Below, piece after piece: positions 1-7,323 of a stretch of DNA of 64,000 bases (position 1 is its first letter; every line of letters begins with the position of its first letter). Location of the stretch: the NCBI RefSeq assembly GCF_018918265.1, contig NZ_JAHLQC010000011.1, forward strand, positions 1 through 64,000, given 5' to 3'. Under the pieces are notes generated by a model that worked only from the letters and a program-made list of their open reading frames with translations, was not told where the DNA came from and did not search any database. This DNA is from Falcatimonas sp. MSJ-15. GTDB lineage: Bacteria > Bacillota > Clostridia > Lachnospirales > Lachnospiraceae. The position numbers were made by a program, and so were the translations under genes.

Positions 1-118
1 TGAGATATCCCAAGCGCAAGCTGTAAGACCCCTTGAAGACGACAAGGTAGATAGGACAAAGGTGGAAGCGTGGTAACACGTGCAGCTGATTGTTACTAAT
101 AGGTCGAGGACTTAACCA
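1..118 (+). rRNA. 23S rRNA, 3' end (partial)
   Basis: The conserved 3' portion of large-subunit rRNA is recognisable, including the stretch ending in GGTCGAGGACTTAACC that pairs with the 5' end of 23S in mature rRNA. The gene begins upstream of the window. No 5S rRNA follows before the terminator at 219-240, so 5S must lie elsewhere in this operon or genome. The exact 3' end is estimated from the family, not measured. Confidence 0.95.
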
Positions 119-218
119 AGAAAAAGAGGTTAACCTCAGAAAAAGGATTCTAAAAAGATATAATTTCAGCGTGTAGTTTTGAGTTTATAATATATAATAT
201 AATACAATGTAATATATT

Positions 219-240
219 AAAGACCGTAAGGTCTTTTTTT
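219..240 (+). terminator. Rho-independent terminator of the rRNA operon
   Basis: AAGACC at 220-225 pairs with GGTCTT at 230-235 across a GTAA loop and runs into seven T residues. It lies about 100 bases after the 23S end and closes the rRNA operon. Confidence 0.8.
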
Positions 241-442
241 GTGTCTATTGAAGTGCATTTTAGAATAGAAGATTATGAGTATTGTAAAAATCATATACTT
301 GCACAAAAAAACATAGGTAAAATTGTATAAAATATATAGAGATTTTTTAAAAATGATGTGGTATACTAAGTCGGTATGTCGAGAAACGGTACTATAGTTT
401 CTGGTGGCGAATATTAATTCACGTTCTAGAAAGGCGGTTTAT

Positions 443-1249
443 ATGAAATATAAGGTTTTGGTTTTGGATATAGATGGAACCCTTACCAATAGCAAAAAAG
501 AGATAACACCTGATACCAAACAGGCATTAATTAAATTGATGGAGTCAGGAATAAAAGTAGTATTAGCATCAGGTAGACCTGTAGCAGGAATACAGCCAAT
601 AGCAGAACAGCTTGAACTTAAAAAATACGGTGGATATATTCTTGCATTTAATGGGGCGAGAATAATAGAGTGTAATACAGATACAGTGATTCACGACCAG
701 ACATTACCAATAAATATTATTCCTAAATTATATGATTTATCAAAAGAGTATAATGTTAATATTCTTTCGTATGATAAAGATGCTATTATCTCAGAGATTC
801 CAGATGATAAATATCTTGAGATAGAGGCTAGAATTAATAAGATGCCGATAAGAAAGGTAGATTCATTTAAACAATATATAGATTATCCGGTTAACAAGTG
901 TTTGATAACAGGTGATGGAGAATATTTGGCTGAAGTTGAAAAAAATATAAAAGATAGATTAGAGGGCGAGATTACTGTATATCGTTCGGAAGCATTTTTT
1001 TTAGAATGTGTGCCACTGAATATAGATAAAGCAACTTCTTTAGACGATTTATTGAGATATCTTGGATATACTAAGGAAGAGATGATAGCTTGTGGTGATG
1101 GATATAATGATATATCCATGATAGAGTATGCGGGTCTTGGTGTTGCTATGGCTAATGCTAAGGATGAAGTAAAAAAAGTCGCTGATTTCATAACTTTATC
1201 TAATGATGATGAAGGAATAACACATGTTATTAATAAGTTCTTTGATTAG
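443..1249 (+). CDS. Cof-type HAD-superfamily sugar-phosphate phosphatase
   Basis: This 268-residue protein is a HAD phosphatase of the Cof/YidA class, which hydrolyses phosphorylated sugars or similar metabolites in the cytosol; the substrate cannot be read from sequence. HAD motif I (LDIDGTL) lies near the N-terminus, motif II (LASGRP) near residue 45, and motifs III/IV (DKATSLDDLL and GDGYNDISMIEYA) close to the C-terminus. Between them is the C2-type cap expected of Cof proteins. The start is taken at ATG 443, which has AAGGCGG five bases upstream; an in-frame GTG at 404 has no ribosome-binding site. It sits alone between the rRNA operon and a PHP-domain gene. Confidence 0.85.
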   Translation: MKYKVLVLDIDGTLTNSKKEITPDTKQALIKLMESGIKVVLASGRPVAGIQPIAEQLELKKYGGYILAFNGARIIECNTDTVIHDQTLPINIIPKLYDLSKEYNVNILSYDKDAIISEIPDDKYLEIEARINKMPIRKVDSFKQYIDYPVNKCLITGDGEYLAEVEKNIKDRLEGEITVYRSEAFFLECVPLNIDKATSLDDLLRYLGYTKEEMIACGDGYNDISMIEYAGLGVAMANAKDEVKKVADFITLSNDDEGITHVINKFFD

Positions 1250-1307
1250 ATTTAGGTAGATAATAACATATGATTAAAGAGTTTAATAATGAAAGAAGGG
1301 ATAAATA

Positions 1308-2039
1308 ATGAAATATGTATTAGATACTCATACACATACTATTGCGAGCGGACATGCATATAATACAATAACCGAGATGGTAGAAGCAGCTAAGGAAAAA
1401 GGTCTTGAGGCGATTGCAATAACGGACCATGCGCCTAAGATGCCTGGTACATGTCATGAGTTTTATTTTACAAATTTAAAAGCGATTGATAGAAGTGTAT
1501 ATGAAGGTATCGAAGTTCTTTTTGGAACTGAGCTTAATATAATTGATTATGATGGACATGTTGATTTGTCAGACAAAGTATTAAGTACACTTGACATAGT
1601 AATTGCGAGTTTTCATGTTCCTTGTATTGCACCGGGAACTATAGAAGAGAATACAAATGCGTTGATAAAAGCCATGGAGAATCCATATATTAATATAATT
1701 GGACATCCTGATGATAATAGATTTAAGATAGACTTTGAACAAGTAGTAGAAGCGTCAAAAGCAACAGGTACATTATTAGAACTTAATAATAGTTCATTAA
1801 GGCCTGGAGGATCAAGAGTAGATCCAATTGAAAATGATAAAGAGATGATAAGAATCTGTAAGGAAAAAAGAGTTCCGATAGTTGTTGGCAGTGATGCACA
1901 TCATATATCTTACATTGGTGAACATAAGTTAGCATATGATATGCTTGAGGAAGAGAATTTTCCAGAAGAACTTATTATAAATACATCATTGCAAAAACTT
2001 AAAAAATTTATAAATAAGCATAAAAGCAGTTTACTTTAA
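1308..2039 (+). CDS. PHP-domain metal-dependent phosphatase (YcdX family)
   Basis: A 243-residue PHP-domain protein, a trinuclear-metal phosphoesterase of the YcdX group. The N-terminal THTHT metal-binding motif, the central ITDHAPK, HGH-type residues (GHPDDNRF), and the C-terminal GSDAHH motif together provide the usual histidine/aspartate metal ligands. The length matches stand-alone YcdX proteins, not polymerase-associated PHP domains. GAAAGAAGGG upstream of ATG 1308 supports the start. It follows the HAD phosphatase by 58 bases and could share its transcript. The natural substrate is unknown. Confidence 0.85.
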   Translation: MKYVLDTHTHTIASGHAYNTITEMVEAAKEKGLEAIAITDHAPKMPGTCHEFYFTNLKAIDRSVYEGIEVLFGTELNIIDYDGHVDLSDKVLSTLDIVIASFHVPCIAPGTIEENTNALIKAMENPYINIIGHPDDNRFKIDFEQVVEASKATGTLLELNNSSLRPGGSRVDPIENDKEMIRICKEKRVPIVVGSDAHHISYIGEHKLAYDMLEEENFPEELIINTSLQKLKKFINKHKSSLL

Positions 2040-2110
2040 AACTTTAGTATGTTAAAATAGTAATGGGTTTTAGTGAATAATATAATTTTGACAAAAAAGG
2101 AGAAATTAGT

Positions 2111-2407
2111 ATGAGCAAAAAAATCAGAACAGAAGCAGTTGATCATTTATTCGAGGCAATTTTAAGCCTTAATGGAACTGAAGAGTGTTACGCATTTTTT
2201 GAGGACATTTGTACTGTAAATGAATTATTATCATTATCACAGAGATATGAGGTAGCAAGAATGCTTCGTAATCACAAGACTTACTTAGAGATAGCTGAGA
2301 AGACAGGTGCTTCAACAGCAACAATCAGCAGAGTTAATCGTTCACTTAACTATGGTAATGATGGTTATGATATGGTATTTGCAAGAACACCAGAACAGGA
2401 AGAGTAG
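2111..2407 (+). CDS. TrpR/YerC-family DNA-binding regulator
   Basis: A 98-residue protein of the TrpR-like YerC/YecD family found throughout Firmicutes. The region around residues 45-75 (SQRYEVARML, then EIAEKTGASTATISRVNR) is the family helix-turn-helix. An AAAAAAGGAG sequence precedes ATG 2111. The family is homologous to the Trp repressor, but its members are not generally tryptophan sensors; the target here is unknown. It is followed by a strong bidirectional terminator. Confidence 0.88.
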   Translation: MSKKIRTEAVDHLFEAILSLNGTEECYAFFEDICTVNELLSLSQRYEVARMLRNHKTYLEIAEKTGASTATISRVNRSLNYGNDGYDMVFARTPEQEE

Positions 2408-2500
2408 AGAGATATTGTAAATGCGTAAAGTAGACAATGTATATGCATTGTCAGAAATAGCAAGGAAAGAAGTGTCTGGCAATTAAGTTTGCAAGCATAA

Positions 2501-2545
2501 AAAAGGAAGGATGACTTTGAATTGTAAAAGTCATCCTTCCTTTTT
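2501..2545. terminator. Strong bidirectional terminator
   Basis: An 18-bp near-perfect inverted repeat (AAAAGGAAGGATGACTTT and its complement) has A-rich and T-rich flanks on both sides. It can end the YerC transcript on the plus strand and the DUF1836 transcript on the minus strand. Confidence 0.9.
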
Positions 2546-2570
2546 GAACTTCATATTGAAGATTAAGTCG

Positions 2571-2674
2571 CAAAGAAGTTAGTATTCAATGTTAAAGTCT
2601 AGATAGTTATTATCTTGAGTTACAAAGAAGTTAGTATTTACTATTAAAATCTGGCTAGTTATTATCTTTGATAT
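2571..2674. repeat. Two imperfect 52-bp direct repeats
   Basis: The unit beginning CAAAGAAGTTAGTATT occurs at 2571 and again at 2623 with a 52-bp period and scattered mismatches. Both units contain TAGTTATTATCTT. The repeat is noncoding and lies just downstream of the minus-strand DUF1836 gene. Its function is unknown. Confidence 0.8.
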
Positions 2675-2699
2675 TCTTTGTAAAAGGTAATTTAGTTAT

Positions 2700-3419
2700 T
2701 TAGTCTTTTTTTGATTTATCTTTGTTTTTTTCATCTTTTTTAGAATGATTAAACATAGACAAATCATCGATTATACTTTCAATCATCTGTTTTTTTATAT
2801 ATACATCAAAGCTTAACATGCATACAAATGAAAAAAGTTTTAAAAATTGACTATCATCAGATGACGTTTCAGATGATGTATCAAAATCAGATGATTGTTC
2901 TTGATTGTTATCTATATCAGAATTAGAAGCTTTTTCTTTTTTTGATGAAAAATGTTCATCTACCATTTTATATTTATCAATAACATCACGTGATAAAGCA
3001 ACAATCTGTGATCTCTCAAGCGAAAATACTTCCTGATATATTTCTTCAAGTGAAGGAGCTGCATCAGTTTTAAAATATTTGTCAGTTAAAGGATTGAGAA
3101 GGCTTTGTATATCGTTTATTGATAATATATTTTTGAAATAGTAGATAAAAATTAAAATCAATAAATGTTCTTTAGAATATTTCTTCTTAACTGGTGGTGG
3201 AAGTAAATTATTCTTAGCATAGTTATTAATCATAGTCTTAGTTAGAATCTTATCCTGCTCATGGCGCTTAAGTGGAGCAAGATGTGAATCCATAAATGTA
3301 GTCACCTGATCCATATATAAATCTATATTAGGTATATCTCCAGGTTTAATATATTCAATTTCTGAAAGTTTTTTAATTAGTTGTTTAACATAATCAGAAT
3401 TATTTTTTTCAAAATTCAT
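2700..3419 (-). CDS. DUF1836 domain protein
   Basis: A 239-residue protein with the DUF1836 signature: an N-terminal two-thirds resembling a MerR/HTH-like fold (TMINNYAKNNLLPPPVKKKY) followed by helices. A low-complexity Ser/Asp/Glu linker (near residues 165-190) leads to a C-terminal amphipathic segment and a Lys/Asp tail. The family is common in Clostridia and is presumed to be regulatory, with no defined target. The start is placed at ATG 3419 because AGGTG lies six bases upstream; the in-frame GTG at 3428 overlaps that ribosome-binding site. It is transcribed away from the PspA module. Confidence 0.75.
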   Translation of the reverse strand: MNFEKNNSDYVKQLIKKLSEIEYIKPGDIPNIDLYMDQVTTFMDSHLAPLKRHEQDKILTKTMINNYAKNNLLPPPVKKKYSKEHLLILIFIYYFKNILSINDIQSLLNPLTDKYFKTDAAPSLEEIYQEVFSLERSQIVALSRDVIDKYKMVDEHFSSKKEKASNSDIDNNQEQSSDFDTSSETSSDDSQFLKLFSFVCMLSFDVYIKKQMIESIIDDLSMFNHSKKDEKNKDKSKKD

Positions 3420-3955
3420 TTTTATCACCTCATTATTACATTATATAGTATTAAAAACCATATGACAACAAAAAGTTAAAATCAAAATCAATAAAATTGA
3501 TTAAATTCCCCCCTAAAAGGGGGGGGATTTTTAGAATGTGTATGCTAAAATATGTAAGAAAGGTTCAACAGATATGGGGTAAAAATGGCAATAGCAATTG
3601 GTTGCATTTGTTAAGTACCTATGTAGTATTAAAAATGAAAGCGAGAGTGATAAAGAGAGAATATTGTAGTAAAGACTAGTAATTGATAGAACTAATGATA
3701 TAGACAAAGACTAGTATTGAACAAAGAGTAATTGAAATGACTGATATTAAACAAAGAATAATTAGAGCTACTAGTAAAGAAAAGAAGAAAAGAGAATGAT
3801 GGATAACTAAAAGAATAGTGAAGAACTAAAAAGAACATTAATAGACATAACTAGTGGTAAAAAGTTAATAGTAAGTTAAGTAAGATTACTGTTAGCGATA
3901 ATAAGTAAAGTGCATTTTAAGCTATATTATATATGGTTAAGTGCAGAAAAATCTA
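3420..3955. other. Gene-free intergenic region
   Basis: About 500 bases with no convincing gene. The plus strand becomes strikingly purine-rich from about 3640 to 3900, with recurring ACTAGTA and CAAAGA words that look like decayed repeats. A 60-codon open frame at 3497 has no ribosome-binding site or family resemblance. The region contains the G/C hairpin at 3504-3531. Confidence 0.6.
3504..3531. terminator. C6/G8 hairpin with T tail
   Basis: CCCCCC (3508-3513), TAAAA loop, GGGGGGGG (3519-3526), flanked by AAATT and ATTTTT. It would act as a plus-strand terminator, but no plus-strand gene lies directly upstream, so it may instead insulate the PspA module from read-through. Confidence 0.6.
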
Positions 3956-3984
3956 GTGACTTTTGATAGTCGGTGTAATATAAT
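3956..3984 (+). promoter_or_regulatory. Probable sigma-A-type promoter of pspA
   Basis: GTGACT at 3956-3961 and TATAAT at 3979-3984 are separated by 17 bases, about 45 bases before the PspA start. No sigma-W-like GAAAC element was seen. Confidence 0.55.
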
Positions 3985-4027
3985 AATAATTGTAAAAAGC
4001 GTGTTAAACACAAGGAGGATAAAGAAT

Positions 4028-4714
4028 ATGGGAATTATGACAAGATTTAAAGACATTATGTCAGCTAATATTAATGCATTATTGGATAAAGCAGAAGATC
4101 CAGAAAAAATGATAGATCAGTATCTGAGAAATTTAGAGAGTGATTTAGGTAAAGTAAAAGCAGAAACTGCTTCTGTAATGGCAGAAGAGACAAGAGCAAG
4201 AAGAGCATTAGATGAATGTACAGCTAATATAACAAAGATGCAGACATATGCAGAAAAAGCAGTTGCAGCAGGAAATGATGCAGATGCTCGTCAGTTTTTA
4301 GCACAGAAGAAGATATATACAGACAAATTAGCTTCACTTCAGCAGACATATCAGCTTGCAGCAGAAAATGCAACTAAGATGAGACAGATGCATGATAAAC
4401 TTGTAGCAGATATTAATGATCTTAATGCAAGAAGAGATGCCATTAAAGCTAAAGTTGCAGCAGCAAAGACACAGCAGAAGATTAATAAAATTGGAGCTTC
4501 TGGAGTTGGAGCTTCTAATAACCTTTCAGCTTTTGCAAGAATGGAAGAAAAAGCAAACAAGATGCTTGATGAAGCAAACGCAATGTCTGAATTAAACTCT
4601 TCAGCACAGGAGACATCAATAGATAATTTAGCAAGCAAATATGATACACCATCTACAAGTGATTCTGAAGTAGATGATGAATTAGCAGCATTAAAAGCTC
4701 AGCTTGGTAAATAA
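4028..4714 (+). CDS. pspA: PspA/IM30-family phage shock protein
   Basis: A 228-residue coiled-coil protein of the PspA/IM30 (ESCRT-III-like) family, which assembles on the inner face of the cytoplasmic membrane and stabilises it under stress. The N-terminal MGIMTRFKDIMSANINALLD segment and following DPEKMIDQYLR are diagnostic; long Ala/Lys/Glu heptads run to about residue 150. AAGGAGGAT lies seven bases before ATG 4028; upstream in-frame codons are not supported. It leads a set with a zinc-ribbon protein and an SPFH protein, the same partners as B. subtilis ydjF-ydjG-ydjI. A terminator directly follows, so the partners probably have their own transcription. Confidence 0.9.
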   Translation: MGIMTRFKDIMSANINALLDKAEDPEKMIDQYLRNLESDLGKVKAETASVMAEETRARRALDECTANITKMQTYAEKAVAAGNDADARQFLAQKKIYTDKLASLQQTYQLAAENATKMRQMHDKLVADINDLNARRDAIKAKVAAAKTQQKINKIGASGVGASNNLSAFARMEEKANKMLDEANAMSELNSSAQETSIDNLASKYDTPSTSDSEVDDELAALKAQLGK

Positions 4715-4735
4715 TTAATTAAGTTATATATCATT

Positions 4736-4773
4736 AAAGGAACCTGTAAGTGTCTGCTTACAGATTCCTTTTT
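4736..4773 (+). terminator. Terminator after pspA
   Basis: AAAGGAA-CCTGTAAG pairs with CTTACAG-A-TTCCTTT across a six-base loop and continues into a T run. Confidence 0.85.
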
Positions 4774-4871
4774 GTGACGAAAGAGTGCTATTTTGTGCTA
4801 AAAGTACGATGTTTTGTGGCAAAAATACGATATATAATATACGAGATATAAAAATATGAGATGGGAGTTGA

Positions 4872-6083
4872 ATGTGTATGGAAGAACAGGTATACCGCTG
4901 TGAAGCATGTGGTAGTGTAATGGTATATGATGTAGTAAGTAAAAAATTAAAATGCCCTAATTGTAATACAGAGATAGAGATAGCTAATGATAAGGATAGT
5001 ATTGTAGAGCATAAGCTTACACTTGAGGCACGTAGAACATTAAAGCCGGAAGAGAAACCAACAACAACAATGGAATGTACCGGATGTGGTGCAGTAATAG
5101 AAGTAGGTAAGAATATAACAGCTGTAGAATGTCCATATTGTGGTTCGCAGTATGTATTATCACAGAGACAGCTTGATTCAATTATTCCTGATGGTATTAT
5201 ACCATTTGCGATAGATCAGAATCATGTAAATGAGATATTTAGAAAATGGGTTAATGGAAGATGGTTAGCACCTAATGCTTTAAAGAATCTTTATCAAAAT
5301 GATAAGATACAAGGCGTATATCTTCCATATTGGACATTCGACGCTAAAGCTAAAGCAGATTATACAGCTATGGGTGGAAAACATAGAACTGTTACATATA
5401 AAGACAAAGATGGAAATACACAGACTAAGACGGAAACTGATTGGTATCATACAAGAGGTCATGTTGATAAGTTCTTTGATGATGTGCTTGTTAAAGCAGT
5501 AAAAAGTGATAAAGCTTTTTTACTAGAAAGTGTTGAACCTTACAATACAAAGGAACTTGCATCATATTCTCCTGAATATATATCAGGATATATATCAGAA
5601 TGTTATAGTGTGGATCTGGATACTGCACATCATCAAGCAGTTGCTGATATGAATAGTCAGTTAAGAAATATGGCAAGGCAGGATGTTTTAAGAAGGTATG
5701 ATGATGTTAAGGATATTCATCTAAGAGCAGATTTTAGTAATGAATCATATAAGCATATTATAGTTCCAGTATATACAACATCATATAACTATAAAGGCAA
5801 GAATTATAATGTGGTAATAAATGGTCAAAATGGAAAGATAAAAGGAGATTATCCTAAGAGTTTTGTAAAAATAGGTATAATAATTGCCGCTATACTAGCT
5901 GTTATTATAGGTATATATTTCTACTCAGAAGGTGGAAGTAAGACTGATAGTGGTAAAGCTGTTGCTGATACACAATATGCATATTTAGAAGATTCAAATA
6001 TGAGATATGAAAATGATTATCTTAAAGAGTCAGAAATGCTCTATGAGAATACTTATATAGAGAACGAAGATATTGTATTATAG
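4872..6083 (+). CDS. YdjG-like double zinc-ribbon membrane protein
   Basis: A 403-residue protein with two N-terminal zinc ribbons (CEACG..CPNC at residues 10-32 and CTGCG..CPYCG near residues 70-96). A central globular region of about 230 residues follows, with the YLPYWTFDAKA motif typical of the family. A single membrane helix lies near residues 336-356, and a short Tyr/Glu/Asn-rich tail follows. The domain order matches B. subtilis YdjG, encoded beside PspA. It is inferred to anchor or sense for the PspA system at the membrane. GGGAG lies 4 bases before ATG 4872 and 10 before ATG 4878; either could be used. The C-terminal tail repeats a YENDYLKESEMLYENTY pattern. Confidence 0.75.
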   Translation: MCMEEQVYRCEACGSVMVYDVVSKKLKCPNCNTEIEIANDKDSIVEHKLTLEARRTLKPEEKPTTTMECTGCGAVIEVGKNITAVECPYCGSQYVLSQRQLDSIIPDGIIPFAIDQNHVNEIFRKWVNGRWLAPNALKNLYQNDKIQGVYLPYWTFDAKAKADYTAMGGKHRTVTYKDKDGNTQTKTETDWYHTRGHVDKFFDDVLVKAVKSDKAFLLESVEPYNTKELASYSPEYISGYISECYSVDLDTAHHQAVADMNSQLRNMARQDVLRRYDDVKDIHLRADFSNESYKHIIVPVYTTSYNYKGKNYNVVINGQNGKIKGDYPKSFVKIGIIIAAILAVIIGIYFYSEGGSKTDSGKAVADTQYAYLEDSNMRYENDYLKESEMLYENTYIENEDIVL

Positions 6084-6182
6084 AATAAAATGTGAGTATG
6101 GTATAACCAGAGAGTGAAATCAAAATAAGTATTAATAGAGAATAGATACAAATAATTAATATGATTAACAGGAGGCGTAAAA

Positions 6183-7208
6183 ATGGGATTTTTAGGTGGT
6201 CAGTTTGCAAATGTAGTAGAATGGGAAGAATATAGAGATGATATAATCTTTTGGAAATGGTCAAACAAAGAAATAAAAAAAGGCAGTAAACTTGTTATAA
6301 GACAGGGACAGGATGCCATATTTATGTATAATGGTAAAGTTGAAGGTATCTTTACTGATGAGGGAAGCTTTGATATTGAGTCAGATATCATACCTTTTCT
6401 TTCAACATTAAAAGGATTCAAGTTTGGTTTCAATAGTGGAATGAGAGCAGAAGTATTATTTATTAATACTAAGATCTTTAATGTTAAATGGGGAACTAAG
6501 AATGCAATAAGTATTCCGGCACCAGGGCTTCCAGGTGGAATGCCAATAAGAGCCTTTGGTACATTTGATGTTAAAGTCAATGACTATCTTCAGCTTATTG
6601 AATCTCTTGCAGGAATAAAGAGAATGTATACAGTTGAGGATATAAGAGAATATGTATTATCAATGCTTGATCCATTACTCATGAAGTGGATTACAAGAGA
6701 AGGTAAAGATATGTTTAATCTTCAGATGAACTCAATCGAGATTGCAGATGGTATTAAGACTGATCTTGATATGCAGTTAATAAAGAGAGGATTAACATGT
6801 ACAGCATTTAATTGTTCTAGTTTTACATATCCAAAAGAAGTTCAGGATATGCAGGCTAAGGCTGCATCACAGTCTATGGTAGGCGATATGGCTAAATATC
6901 AGGCATTTGCAGTTACAGATGCTATGTCAAAAGGCGGACAGAGAGGAACTGGAGCTGCAGTTGATATGGCAAGTATGCAGATGGGAATGATGATGGGGCA
7001 GCAGATGGTTAACAATATGTATAATAACAATATGATGAATCAGGGTTATAATCAGCAGATGCCTAACCAGAATATGAATCAGAATCAACCACAGCAGACA
7101 TCACAGCAGCCGGCTGGTAATGGTACAGCACCAAAGTTCTGCCCTAATTGTGGTACACCTACTAATGGAGCAAAATTCTGTTCAGAATGTGGTCAAAAGT
7201 TAGTATAA
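6183..7208 (+). CDS. YdjI-like SPFH-domain protein with C-terminal zinc ribbon
   Basis: A 341-residue SPFH-domain protein (YdjI / virion-core-like family). The SPFH part covers roughly residues 1-220 (NVVEWEEYRDDIIFWKW at the N-terminus). Then comes a Met/Gln/Asn-rich linker (residues 255-310) and a C-terminal zinc ribbon, CPNCGTPTNGAKFCSECG. In Bacillus the equivalent gene is clustered with pspA and ydjG, and SPFH proteins act as membrane scaffolds. Here the TPM-domain gene ydjH of the Bacillus cluster is absent. AGGAGGCG precedes ATG 6183 by seven bases. Co-operation with the PspA gene upstream is inferred from synteny. Confidence 0.85.
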   Translation: MGFLGGQFANVVEWEEYRDDIIFWKWSNKEIKKGSKLVIRQGQDAIFMYNGKVEGIFTDEGSFDIESDIIPFLSTLKGFKFGFNSGMRAEVLFINTKIFNVKWGTKNAISIPAPGLPGGMPIRAFGTFDVKVNDYLQLIESLAGIKRMYTVEDIREYVLSMLDPLLMKWITREGKDMFNLQMNSIEIADGIKTDLDMQLIKRGLTCTAFNCSSFTYPKEVQDMQAKAASQSMVGDMAKYQAFAVTDAMSKGGQRGTGAAVDMASMQMGMMMGQQMVNNMYNNNMMNQGYNQQMPNQNMNQNQPQQTSQQPAGNGTAPKFCPNCGTPTNGAKFCSECGQKLV

Positions 7209-7323
7209 TTGCTATTAGTAACTGTATATGAATAAAAATAAAATCATAAAGCACTTGAACTTTTAAAACTGACATCGTATTATAGTAAGATATTAAATAA
7301 GATGCAGAAGGGAATTGGAACAG

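Noticed and set aside
3497..3679. 60-codon open frame after the G/C hairpin
   Set aside because: No ribosome-binding site, starts within the hairpin, and its product has no family-like features.
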